The position numbers and the translations under genes are program-made. This document shows, one piece after another, positions 27,190 to 38,477 of a DNA stretch of 64,000 bases. Every line of letters starts with the position of its first letter. Position 1 is the stretch's first letter. The notes beneath the pieces are model-generated. The model ran no database searches, was not told where the DNA came from, and saw only the letters and a program-made list of their open reading frames with translations. Source of the DNA: Juglans regia (taxonomy: Eukaryota > Streptophyta > Magnoliopsida > Fagales > Juglandaceae); contig NC_049901.1 of the NCBI RefSeq assembly GCF_001411555.2, positions 12,658,681 to 12,722,680 of the forward strand, written 5' to 3'.

Positions 27190-27850
27190 CCTTTTTGCAA
27201 CAAAACTCCATTTCTCTTTGCAAATGGATGCAATTGCAACGAAAATATTTTTCTTGTTAAATAATCATTGTAAAAAATCTGGGATCTGGAATGCCAATTC
27301 ATTTAGCAACGATTTTGAGACAATAGCAACGGCATTTATTCGTTTCAAAAAGTTTCTACCCATTACCAACAGTTTAGTTTGGTTGCAAAAAGTAAAATGC
27401 ACATTAGCAATGATTTCATTCTGTTGCAACTGAGTTGGCCTAATTAGCAACAACGTAATTTCGTTGCTAACTCATTTCCAATGAAACAAATTCGTTGCAA
27501 AACTATTACTTTTTTACCAACGAAGGAAATTAATTCGTTGCAAATTAGGAGACATTGGTTGCAAAATGGTAACCCAAGTAAAACATTTACCAACGAAACA
27601 ATTTCGTTGGTATCATCATTTGCAACGGTATGATTTCCTTGCAAAACCATGTTAGAAAATATTTTACCAACGATATTCTATCATTGGAAAAATTAATTAC
27701 CAACAGTTATCATTTCCTTGCAAAGACAATTTACTAACCATATACTTTTGTTGCAAATATAAGCTAAGCAATGATTGCAATAATTTCGTAGCTAATGTGT
27801 AAATCTATATTACTAACGAGACTAATTTCGTTGCTAATGAATTAATTTGT
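27190..27850. repeat. Left subterminal array of the first CACTA element
   Basis: The words TTGCAAC, CAACGA and TCGTTGCAA recur in both orientations about every 20-40 bp (for example 'TTCGTTGCTAACTC', 'AATTCGTTGCAAATT', 'CAACGAAACAATTTCGTTGG'). Such arrays of a short motif in both orientations are the transposase-binding subterminal regions of CACTA elements. Confidence 0.75.
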
Positions 27851-28229
27851 TGCAAAAAAGTTAAAACATATTTTGATGCTTTGTTTTTCCTTCAAGACTT
27901 AATTTTCTTTCTTACCTACTTCATTCTACCTCCATCAAGGTATTAATAGTGTGAATGCTTAATCGGGAGGCCAAGTTGTTGCTTGCTAATTTTTCATTTT
28001 CTTTGGTTTATTTCCCATTCTTGGATCTGACTCATTACCAAAATCGGTTGTTTATATAAAATACTCTCTTGCATCCAGGCTAGTCTTGTATCATATAGCT
28101 TCAAGGTAAGCCTCCTCCAGTGGACCCCTATGACTTCTTCAATTCCTATGGAGAAATTTCTATTGTACTGCAACTATTTTTGCTTATGGAATAATGAATA
28201 CAATAGTTGAGATTTACCTACTACTCCTG

Positions 28230-31200
28230 TTTTACAGGCTCGGAATGGTTGACATATGGTGGAAAACACTGTTATATGCGTCATCGTCGATTCTTACCAA
28301 GGGATCATAGTTGGCGACTCAATTCTAACTTGTTTGATGGTGTGAAAGAGCATGGTATGGCTCTAACGGATTTATTTGGACGTGATATATTACAACAACT
28401 CACGAGACTGTTTGAAGTACCATTCGACAAAACTATCCAGAAAAGGAAGCGTTCACCCCAAAAGTTGAATTGGACAAAGAAGAGTATCTTCTTCCAATTT
28501 CCATATTGGGAAACCTTAATGTTGAGACACAACTTGGACATTATGCAGACTGAGAAGAATATTTGTGACAATGTTCTGGGAACTGTTATGAATATTGAGG
28601 GTAAAACAAAGGACACCATCAAGGCTCGAAAGGATTTGATGGGGTTGGCATAAAAAAAGACTTATACCTGGAGGAGCATGGTGATTGCTTTTTGATGAGG
28701 CCTGCCTATTACACATTGGTGGGGGAAGGCCGGAGGAGTTTTTGTTTATGATTGAAATCCGTTAAATTTTCAGATGGATTTGCTTCAAATATATCAAGAT
28801 GTGTGAACGAAGTTGATTGTAATATTTCTGGACTAAAAAGCCATGACTCACATGTCCTTTTTCAAAAGCTATTGCTAGTTGCCATTGGCAAGTTTTTGCA
28901 TGAAGATATAAGGTTGGCAATAATAATCAATTCCGCTACATACAGTCGCCAGTTGCAGTCGCCGTGCAGTCCGATGACGACGTGGCAGTTGCTATTAATT
29001 AAAAAAGAAGAAGAAGAAGAAAGAAACGAAAAATAGAGTAGTGCATTTCAGATTCAATTCCCGCTTCTCATCTTCTTCATCTGGGTTGGAATGCGATTTG
29101 TGCTTCTCATCCTCGGCTAGCTACAGTATTTTGGCGATTTGTGCTTCTCATATTCTGGCTCTGGTGCTTCTTTATGAATGTAGTAATACATTTTCTTCTC
29201 CCCTTGGTGCAAGCTCCTCCTAGGCAAACTCTAGAGCCTCTTCTACTTTCCTATTTCAAATTAATTCTATTAACCTTTGCTGTTGAAGATGGAAAAACAA
29301 CTGTGATTTGGTTCCAGTATCTGCATATAAATTTCCACATGATAAACAATTAATTTAGAAAATCCAGAAGAACAATTAAATTTCAGCCGTCAAGACTCCA
29401 TTACGATTTATTAGTTGTAAGAGTTTGAAGAAATTGCTTGCCTTCAGGATAACTGGGAAGGGGGCTAGGGTTAGGGCTAACTGGTTTTGGGATGAACGAA
29501 ATTGGGGCGAGATAGAGAAACTGAGGAAGACGATGTAACGCTGTGGCTGAAGACGAAGGTGGCAGCGATTTGTGGTCTCAGACAGACTTCCATCAGTCAG
29601 CTGAGGGAGAGAGGGCGGCGGGTTTGAGGGGAGGGATCGTGCCGTCGAGGTTTCTTCGGTGATTCAAGAGGTTGTTGAATCGTGGTCTTCGACGGGATGT
29701 GCAGCTTCGTAGAAGGATCGAGAGAGGGAGTTCTGAGGTTGAGAAGAAATGCAGAGAGGGAGGGATTGAGGAAGAGGGGGAAGGAATGAAAGGAAAAAAA
29801 AAATTTGCTTGAAATGGTTCGTTTTCAATTTACCACATCAGAAGCCGCTTACGGGCCTGGGTCAACTGTCTATAGCTTTTTTCTAACATAATTGAGTACA
29901 TTTTTTTGGAAACTTTGTGCATGAACTTTAAATGTGGACATCTTGAATAAGCTTAGAATGTGACATCCTAGTTATTCCTTGTAAATTGGAAATAATATTT
30001 CCACATGTTTTCTTTGATATAATAGTACATTTAGCAACTTGTATACCACCTGAGGCTTTGGTAGCAGGTCTAGTTCAGTATCGATGGATCTATCCATTTG
30101 ATAGATATCTTGGACGTTTTAAGCGTTATGTGAAGAATAGAGTCTACTCAAAATGATCTATTGTCGAGGCATACATTCATGTGGAGTGCTTGATATTTTG
30201 GTCCCAGTACCTCAATGATGTGAAAACTAGATTTAATCGACAAGAACAAAATATGGATGTTGTTCAAGAAAATTCTACCCCAACATTTTCTATCTTCTCT
30301 CAACGTGTGCGTCCATTAGGATAGTATGCGTCGTACCGCTTATGTTCTAAACTTCTTCAAAAAGCCCATTAGTACATTCTCAATAATTGCACGGATATTG
30401 GAGATTACATCAAGTGAGATTTTCCTCTAACTTATTATGTGTTTGTCTGTTTCTAAATTCTTTCAAAAAGTGTATAATGGAAGTTGACATGTACTTTCAA
30501 GTGTTTCATATATGTTGTAGTGAGCACTATGCGAAGATCACTGCAGAATCCACTTTCAATGTTGACATTCAGCAAGAAACAAAATTCCTCGAGTGGTTCA
30601 AACATTGTGTACATTAGTAACATAGTTTTTTTCTGCTCCTTGCAAAGGTACACCACTTGCATATATCATTTACTTACTAACATGCAATAAATAATGTTAG
30701 CATATTAATTGAGTCTATCTCTTATTTTCGAATAGGTAAAAAAAATGTATGTTGTCTCCCACCAATGTTTCCGATCAATTGTATTCATTGGTTTGTGGTT
30801 CTGACTCTTGGGTTGTATCATATTTGGGTTGTATAAACAATTGTATAAGGTTCCACATGAGAGAGTGTGAAGCAACCTATCGCACCCAGTGTTTTGGTGT
30901 GGTAGTTAGTAGGGGGCATGATGGGGTATAAAGGATTACTATAGGGTGTTCACAGATATCTTGTAGTTGCGCTACATGGGTTGATGACATGGATATCTAT
31001 TTAAATGTGATTGGTGGGACATCAGTGATCATAGGAGACTATATCTAGATCCACATTATACTAGTATCAATGTATCTCTTACATGGTATAAGTAAGATCC
31101 ATTCGTGTTGGCATCCCAAGCGCAACAAGTCTTCTATCTCGATGATGCTAGATTGAAAGGTCATTGGAAAGTAATGAAGAAAACTGACGAGAGGAATGTC

Positions 31201-31515
31201 TATGATGTGTTGCTTGAACAAATATCTGATGTTGAACATGAAGAACAAGCCCAAGTGTATCAAGAAAGCGAGTCTTCATCTGTGTATCCAACCCTTGCTG
31301 CCATAGGGCCTAACCACGTTCCATTATGTAGAGAAGATGTAGCATCTGTTTATATTGATGCGTTTGTCATCTTAAAAGGTGATGTTCATGTAGACCCCAA
31401 TGATGAAGTTATTGATCAAGAAAGCGATGAAAATTGGGAGGATGAGGAAGTGGACTTCGTCACCAAGGATGACTCCGATAGCCATAATAATGATGATGAT
31501 GGTATGCAGTTTTGA
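28230..31515 (+). pseudogene. CACTA TNP2-type transposase, multiply broken
   Basis: Fragments in TNP2 order: CYMRHRRFLPRDHSWR and FQFPYWETLMLRHNLDIM (about 28260-28540); after a frame change, HGDCFLMRPAYYTLVGEGRR (28678-28740); a stop where tryptophan is expected; then VKFSDGFASNISRCV (28758 on). Next, ALVAGLVQYRWIYPFDRYLG (about 30055-30120) is the DUF4218 region, VSRGHDG lies near 30910, and CDWWDISDHRRLYLDPHYTS plus FVLASQAQQVFYLDD (about 30990-31150) is the DUF4216 region. It ends in an acidic tail (DESDENWEDEEVDF) at 31515. There are many stops and frameshifts and an insertion of nearly 1 kb. The N-terminal transposase-associated domain is absent. It cannot make a functional transposase. 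Relatives catalyse excision of CACTA elements. Confidence 0.85.
28930..29876. mobile_element. ~950-bp foldback/MITE-like insertion inside the TNP2 pseudogene
   Basis: TNP2 homology stops after 'HEDIRLAIII' near 28925 and resumes near 29905 (WKLCA, TLNVDILNKL). The inserted block has imperfect inverted ends: 'GCTACATACAGTCGCC', 'GATGACGACGTGGCA' on the left; 'ACCACATCAGAAGCC' and 'GTCAACTGTCTATAGC' on the right. Its middle includes a GA-rich leader-like stretch (29590-29800) but no recognisable protein. Confidence 0.55.
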
Positions 31516-31757
31516 GGCAAGGCTAGGCTTGGCGACTATATCTCGTGACCAGATTTTGTAAGGTTTTTATGTAAAACCTTACTTATACATTGTATGAGTA
31601 TTTATTTTTGAGCTACTCTATGTTTTAGTGTGATATTGAGTGAACCACTTACTCATTTGATGGAGACACATCATTCTACCCTCTATCTAAATGTCAACTT
31701 ATAGAACAATGTAGAAAATAGATCAAAGTCCTGCATTGTATTAAAATTGATCACACA

Positions 31758-32285
31758 CTAATAACTAGGCTTATCGGCATGGACAAACTTTGTTGACATA
31801 ACCAGTTTTGAGGGAGCATTCTCCATAAGATAGGGGTATGTATGATTATCTATTATAGGAATGCTGGTGACATGGGAGATAAGTTCAGGGGTTACCTCAA
31901 CTTTAGTGCCTCTAACAAATGTAGTAAATGTAAGGGGATCCTCGATAAAAGATGTGAAATTGGAATAGAACTCACGAACAAGTTCAACATAGATTGATCT
32001 TTGTTCGGAAGTCAAGTACTCCGAATGTAGGGACTGAAAGATCAATTGTATAAAGCTGAAAGCCTCATTCGTTAGATTAGATAGCTTAATAGCCCGTTCA
32101 CCTAGACTGGATCGGTTTTGGAACCTGTCATAGTATGCCTTTTCACTCCCTTGATTTCTGAACTTCGTACCAATATTATTGCTTGTGGTTGAAAAGGGCT
32201 CGGCCTGAGTTTTCTGTTTCTTCAACTTACCAGCAGTCATCTTGATGTGCTTACTTTTTGATCTAGCCATCACTGCATACAACAA
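31758..32285 (-). pseudogene. ORF with a putative plant transposon protein domain (Transposase_32-like)
   Basis: 175 codons, intact. It reads ARSKSKHIKMTAGKLKKQKT, then FRNQGSEKAYYDRFQNRSSL, SIYVELVREFYSNFTSF, TTFVRGTKVEVTPELISHV and SIPIIDNHTYPY. The block 'Y..LVREFY.NF......VRG..V..TPE.I......P' is the pattern of the plant transposon domain found in gag-like or accessory proteins of plant retroelements. It lies antisense inside the CACTA element and so probably arrived with a separate insertion, of which I cannot define the ends. It ends in a stop shortly after the domain and is likely a fragment. Domain assignment is from memory of the motif, not a search. Confidence 0.5.
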
Positions 32286-32799
32286 TGTATGGGAACAACT
32301 TAAATTTGAGAGATAAGGAGAAAAAATCCTAACTTATAGTTAAATGTGACAACATATATATGCTTGTGAAATTGAGTTATAATGTAGTAAGAGATTTGTA
32401 ACTTAATGACACGAGTCATGAATATCATAGACTTATATACTTACAAGAATAAAAAATATTGTATTAAAAGATAAGAAACAAAAGTTAAACAATCAACAAA
32501 TTGATTTTTGGCGGTGAGTGAGAGGTTTTTGTGAAATAGTTGGTGTGCAAGAATTGATAAATTCAGATAAAATGATTTTCGAAGTCAAACATGATGCACT
32601 ACACCCTTGTCCAAACTAACTTGTACAAGGGGGATTTCAGCAAACATATTTTTGCAAAAGTAAGGTGTTAGTGTCCATTATATTTTTACGTACATAAAGA
32701 CATTGAAAACCATAGTTCTAGTATGGTTGTGAAATAATGATAGGAGTGATGAATATCAAGTGTTGTCAGGCCCCATGAATGATCTAAATATTATGTAAG

Positions 32800-33110
32800 A
32801 AGAAAGGCCTAAAACAAAGAACAAATGAAGTGGTCGTGGTGAGTGAGAATTTTTTTCAAACAATTGGTGTGCAACATTTGAGGAAGGGAGAATAAAGTAT
32901 TGAAAGGCAAAACAAAGAGCTTCCTTAAATACAAATCATGATTGAAAAAACACATTGGAATCTAAATTTCACAACATAACCTATGCAATAATGAGAAACA
33001 ATATATTGGGCAAAACAGAAGGCTTCATTTACATGGACAAATCATGATTAGAAAAACACATTGGAATCCAAATATCACAACACAACCTATGCAATATTGA
33101 GAAATAGATA
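32800..33110. repeat. 106-bp diverged tandem duplication
   Basis: 'AATCATGATTGAAAAAACAC', 'ATTGGAATCTAAATTTCACA' and 'ACCTATGCAATAATGAGAAA' (32934-33000) recur with few changes at 33040-33106. An older repeat of 'GGTGAGTGAGA...TGGTGTGCAA' links 32513-32555 with 32838-32876. No coding capacity. Confidence 0.75.
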
Positions 33111-33459
33111 AATATAGAAGAATAAGCACTATTAGATGGATTTTTGAGTGACATTGAAGCATAAAGCGTCTAGGGTTTGAATAGAGCCAATATTTGTGAA
33201 GAATAACCAGAGAAAATCAAGATGAAAGGGTTTTTATTTAAGCATTTAAGAGTTAAAAAAAAAAAAAAATTATTACCTTTATTCTTGGTGGGAATGGTTT
33301 TTCTCTTTGACATTTGTCCAACCATCGTGAACAGAGTTGGGGGACTTTCAAATGATGGCGTTTGGACACTCCAGGTTCAGGAGTATTTAAAGGAAAATGG
33401 ATTGTCCAAACAAGATAGGAATTTAATCATCGTTCAACCATAACTACATGAAGCACCGT

Positions 33460-33735
33460 TTGGTTTATAAAGGAAACATTCTCAAATCAAGCAAATTCCT
33501 CAAATAAAGCAACAGGAAGAGGAAGCAGATTCTCAGCCTCAAATCAAGATTGTAACAGTCAATAAAATATTTGTTGATACTCTGTAACAAATAGCCTTAA
33601 TTCTAGGATTCTTACTTAGAATAGTTTCTGTAAATTTTTATTTATTCTAGTACCAACGATTATTATTGAGTGTGTGAATATTTTTGAAATAAAGCAGTAA
33701 ATCAACTCTGTGCAATCTTTTCTCAGACTCTATCA
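33460..33735 (+). mobile_element. Putative 5' LTR end of the nested copia element
   Basis: The stretch ends TCTATCA at 33735 and is followed at once by TGGTATCA, the initiator-methionine tRNA primer-binding site used by plant copia elements. The left end of the LTR was not identified; 33460 is a rough limit. Confidence 0.5.
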
Positions 33736-34680
33736 TGGTATCATCCGAGCCATCCTCCCACGAGAACTTGATCCCAAACTCTGAAAATACCCGCAACCTA
33801 GTCTCAAACCCACCATTCACAACAGACATTCCTCTCATTGCACTCAATATTACTGCCCAAATAAATGAAAAAATCACTCCCTCAATTTTTCCTAAATGGC
33901 GTGCCCAGTTTGAAGCCATCCTTATTAGATATAATCTACTCGATTATGTCACTGGTGATAATCCTTGCCCTCCTACCACTAATCCCTCCATTCTCAATCT
34001 CCAAAAAACTCACTGGGTAAGACAAGATAAATATATCCTTAGTGCCATTTTGGCCTCCACTACCACCACAATCACCCCTTTATTTCCGCTGCAAAAACAT
34101 CTCAAGATGCATGGACCAAATTGCATACTCTGTATGCCAGAAAATCCAGCACTTGGACAATGCAATTAAAGGAGGAACTTATTATGATCAAGAAAGGGAA
34201 TCAATCGGTTCAGGAATACCTACACACTGTCAAAGCCCTTGCTGACGAAATATCTCTCATTGATCATCCTATTTCAGAAGATGATCTAACTCTGTACATC
34301 CTCAATGGACTAGGAAGCGATTTTCGCGAAATCGCAACACCTATTTGTGCTCGGGAAAAGCCATTAACGTTCGAGGAACTTCATGATCTCCTCGTCGGAC
34401 ACAATGCATACCTTCGCCGTCTGGACGCCACCACTCAGCAACTGGTTGCGTCAGCCAACTACTATAATCGGCGTTTTGGATCTTCATCCGACAACCATAA
34501 CTCTAAGGGCTTCTCCAAAAATGGGTCTGGCCATGACAATGGTTCCTCCAAACCAGACTCCAACTTGGGCTCCTATCGTCAATCTGGAGGCTCAAAAGAC
34601 TATAAAAAAAATTACAAGTCCAATGGCCAGTGTAGGTATACACCAAAATGCCAGATATGTGATGCACTGGGTCAAATTTG
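33736..34680 (+). pseudogene. Copia gag polyprotein, frameshifted and truncated
   Basis: Frame 1 reads ITAQINEKITPSIFPKWRAQ, FEAILIRYNLLDYVTGD and THWVRQDKYILSAILAS, the UBN2-type gag of copia elements. Near 34085 a one-base frame change is needed to continue as SAAKTSQDAWTKLHTLYARK, QSVQEYLHTVKALADEIS, LTLYILNGLGSDFREIA and FEELHDLLVGHNAYL. It stops at the start of the zinc knuckle (KCQICDALGQ) near 34680. Protease, integrase, RT and RNase H are missing. The upstream TGGTATCA primer site overlaps the first ATG of the frame. Confidence 0.85.
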
Positions 34681-34905
34681 GGTATGTTCGAGGGTTGGGC
34701 CATTCAGTTGTACCTGAACCAAACTAACCTCTCATTTAGTCACTAGAAGTACAAAAAGTTGAGAGCTATAAAGAGAAGTATGAGGAACTCACAAGGGCCT
34801 TGGAATAAATTATGGAGAGGTTCTATGAAGAACGCATGAGCCTAAGGTTGGCTCAGATAGAGCCTCAAAGACAATCTAGAAGTGATCCGTAAGCAACTTG
34901 ACATA
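34680..34905 (+). pseudogene. C-terminal remnant of the second CACTA gene (Transposase_24-like)
   Basis: Directly after the gag break, the plus strand reads YVRGLGHSVVPEPN, stops, then EVQKVESYKEKYEELTRALE, stop, MERFYEERMSLRLAQIEPQR. The RGLGHSV block corresponds to RGLGRSTS in the gene at 61651-63310, and the following coiled-coil-like region matches in position. The rest of this gene is lost or lies left of the copia insertion in unreadable form. Confidence 0.55.
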
Positions 34906-35789
34906 TTTTAAAAAGACATGCAGCAAATTTTGGTCAAAGGTAAATATATACAAGTTCTGGGAACATATGTTATTTTGCACATGGTTCATGAGATAGTTTG
35001 GAGACTAATACTATTTTTGGTCATTGTCCCATGTTTGGTTATGTTTACAATGGATAGATGCATGAGAAGAAAAAAAGGATGAAGTTATTTTGATAAGTGA
35101 GGAAAATAATGTAGATATGTGGTTGACAATGCCCGATATAGATTATTTTGTAAATGTGATATTATTATAATTGGACTTGATGTTAGTCAGGTGATAAATG
35201 TTAGAATTAGTGTTGTAAGTTAGGTTAAGGCAAGAACTACATTTGTATGCAACTCTTTTTTGGACTATATATAAGGCAGTTGCATATTAATGTTTTTGTG
35301 TGGCCGAGCATGAATGAATTCCTTGATATTGTAATGGACATCAATGAAATGATGTATGTGGAGTGCTTGTATGAAAGCTATTGTGATATAAAATTACTAA
35401 AATGGATGTGCTTGTAGACATGTGATTTGTGGAACATAGAGATTACAATATTATTGTAAGAACTAATGATGCATATTCTTGTCCACTATATGTTTGAAAT
35501 TGATATTTTTAGATTTTTTTAATGATATAAGAGATCATGTGAGAAGAGATTGTAATATATCTGGTCAATCCAATGGTGCATTTCAGGTTGTAGATAATTT
35601 TTTTTATAAGTCCATGACATTATATGTAGTAGTTGTCCAGTGAGTGTAATTGCATTATGAAATAATGGACAATAGGTATATAGACGATTCGTTGAAAGTT
35701 TGACCATTTGGTACTCCTTTAATTTGCAAGCCAATTTAGAACCGAGCACCAATTAAATTACCAAAGCCAAACAAAAATAATTGCAATGA
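34906..35789. other. Non-coding interior of the first CACTA element
   Basis: No coding region recognised. It is plain AT-rich sequence between the second-gene remnant and the right subterminal array. Confidence 0.5.
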
Positions 35790-36729
35790 CAAATGTGACA
35801 AATTTCATATATTTGCAACGGCTTGCTTATGTTGTAATACAAATTATTTGGTCGAAATATACTTTTGCAACTACTTTTATTCGTTTCAACTTCACAAATT
35901 GCAAGGAAAATAATTCGTTGCAATAATCGTTGGAAATGTCAATTTGCAACAAATATTTTTTGTTGTTGTAATGAGTATTGGAACGAATGTAAATCTTTGG
36001 AAAAAAATCATTTGCAACGAATCCATTTCATTGCAAATTTGCATTTGCAACGAATGGATATCTTTGCAAATGATGTTTTGCAATGAATTACATTCATCTG
36101 ATAAGTCCTTGAAACTTTGTGAACTACATTTGCAATGATATGCATTCCTTGCAAATGTATTTCTGCAATGAATGAATTCGTTGCAAGTATAAAAAAGCAA
36201 CGATTTAGCTTCATTGCAAATGTGCAATATTGCAACGAATTGAATACATTGCTACTGCTCAATTGCAATGAAAAAAAAAAAATGGTTGCAAGTAATAGAT
36301 TTGCATCGAAATTGATTCATTGCAATATATTTGTAACGGATAAAAATCATTGCAAATTAAATTTGCAACAATTTTATTCGTTGCAGGATTACATTTGCAA
36401 CGAATCAAGTTTGTTGCTACTGTTGTTTTGCAACAAAAATAAACTGTTGCTAATATATATTTGCAACGGTTTTCCAAATCTCTCGATGGGCTTTAGCAAC
36501 AAAAATATTTACATTTGCAACAGTAGATTCTCATTACTAAAAGTGCATATTTGCAATGAAAATAAAACTAGTTGGAGAGTATCAAATGCCAATGAGGCAA
36601 TTCCAAAAGTAGGGTAACGAACATTGTTCGTTGCTAAGAGGCATTTGGAACGGAAAAGAAAAAAAAGAAAAAAGAAAAGCTTTTTGCAATGGAATATTTT
36701 CTTTGCAAAAAGCCTTTTTTGTTATAGTG
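35790..36729. repeat. Right subterminal array and terminus of the first CACTA element
   Basis: Dozens of TTGCAACGA, TTGCAATGA and TCATTGCAA words occur in both orientations, spaced about 15-35 bp (for example 'ATTCGTTGCAATAATCG', 'TTTGCAACGAATCCATTTC', 'TTGCAACGAATGGATATC'). The array ends at the TATAGTG terminus. The motif density is higher than in the left array. Confidence 0.85.
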
Positions 36730-38219
36730 TCGATGTGCTTATGATTAATCAAAAGGCATTCTTTTTTGGGGCAAAAAAAGAAAGAAAGTAAAAGCTGAAT
36801 GCATCAACTTAGGAGTTTCATGGATCAATTCGATGACATGAGTTGATCAATAAGACCCAAATGAACTATATATACCGGAAGCCAAACCAAATGAAGGGAT
36901 CAGGTTTATCAACATTCCTCATTAAGCCAGAATTATATATGTAAAAAGGCTTTGGTTTTTTAACGATTATAAAGTAATACGAATTAAGTTCCAATAATAT
37001 ATAGTGTACTAGTCTTTTAATTCCGCCTTTAATTTCTTCGATCTATATATATATATATAGGTCTGTGTCAAGTAATTGAGTCCTTGCATGTGTACAGCTT
37101 GACACTAGTACAAGTTCCCAAAATTTATATATTGTTCCATCCAATTATAAAAAATAAAAAATAAAAAAATGTCCATGATCATGATATTCATTAAGGTTTT
37201 TTAATTAATGAACAGAATTGAAATATGGACATGTTAACAGTCATTTTTTTAATGATTCGAGGATGTAAATTAATGTTAACGTTGAAATTAAAGCTCGGGG
37301 TCGATCTGTATTTTTAAAAATCAATAAACAATGCATGAATTAGGAAAAATAGTTAACTTATTGATTTAGTTATTTCTACTTCAATAAATGATAATTAAGT
37401 TTGAGAAGACGTTCTACCTTTTTCCAAATAAAATAAATAAATAAATATAAAAGTATATGATAGATTAAATGTATCTATGAAAGTAATAGTAAATGAGAGA
37501 AACCAGAAAGATACTCATCCATGATTAATATTTCTCTGCCTTTCTACTTGCGTGCCACGATTAGCAATCCCAAAACCATTTAAAAATCTCTGAGTACTTC
37601 AACACGGATCTCTCCAATCCTCGCTAACCCAAGAAATTAAACAAAATTAAAAGCGTCCAACACCGTGAGAAGTTGAAGTCCATATATTAGATTAATACAT
37701 GACGAGCTATTCACGATCAGATTAGGAGTCCTGGGATTTGAGGGGCCAGGAGAAGGGCCCAAGCTGGATTTCTGATCATTTTCTACGGTTGGATCATCTC
37801 ACCGAAACATGAAAAACTGAAGCTTTGAAGTGGCTGCTGGTGGAACTGAAACCACCATTTGGTGTCATTTTCACAGTAAAAGATAAAGATAACGTCCCTC
37901 CCTAGCTCTCCGTTAATATTCCCTGCCACCATTTTATGCCCCTGTTTATATTTACCATTGTTTATTTACTATATAAACAATATATATATATATATATATA
38001 TATAGATATATACACATCAGACTGCTAAGATCTTTGCATGACCTCATCTGTCACCATATAGCTGTAACTCCCACCGCCATCGAAGAGTCTGCCATATAAA
38101 GAGCACCCCTCAGGGTTCCAATTATAAACCATGTTCTACAACCCCCAACTCATACTTATCTTAGCTTTTTTCTAGTCCAGGAAAAGAAAACCTCAACTCC
38201 ATCGAGAGAGAGAGAAATC
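36730..38219. other. Intergenic DNA and upstream region of the DUF506 gene
   Basis: No coding region. It contains (TA)n tracts near 37045 and 37980-38003. A TATA-like CATATAAAGAG at about 38091-38101 lies roughly 120 bp before the start codon. The leader ends in a GA run (38203-38214). Confidence 0.4.
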
Positions 38220-38440
38220 ATGAGTAGCTTAGAAGAGGAAAGACTGGCTCAGATGGTAGAGGAGTTTATAGAATCAGAATCATCATCACCCATTTTTTCT
38301 GCTTCCATAAAGTGTCCTCCTCCTAATCATAATACCCAATATCTCACTTTACAGGTATGATTTTCCATAAACGAGATGTTCCAATGTCCAGTTGATCTCT
38401 AGTATGTTATAAACTGGTTTTGGTTTTCCTTTAGTGTGTA

Positions 38441-38477
<37 letters not shown>

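Larger units (their letters stand above)
27150..36729 (+). mobile_element. Decayed CACTA (En/Spm) transposon with nested insertions
   Basis: The right end reads TTTTTTGTTATAGTG, ending at 36729, the inverted form of a CACTATAACAAAAAA terminus. Two arrays of TTGCAACGA-type repeats (27190-27850 and 35790-36720) have the position of CACTA subterminal repeats. Between them lie a TNP2-type transposase pseudogene (28230-31515) and the C-terminal remnant of the second CACTA gene (34680-34905), both on the plus strand. I could not find the matching left terminus, so the left end at about 27150 is an estimate. Inserted into it are a foldback element (about 28930-29876), an antisense plant-transposon ORF (31758-32285) and a truncated copia element (about 33460-34680). 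Confidence 0.8.

Noticed and set aside
27190..27850. Regularly spaced TTGCAACGA words, at first glance like an array of repeats and spacers
   Set aside because: Repeats are short, in both orientations and irregularly spaced in a plant nuclear context with a CACTA transposase next to them; not a CRISPR array.
36008..36617. Several frames of 70-160 codons in the right CACTA array
   Set aside because: They are translations of the TTGCAACGA repeats (CNE, CKC, LQM repeats) and do not encode a protein.
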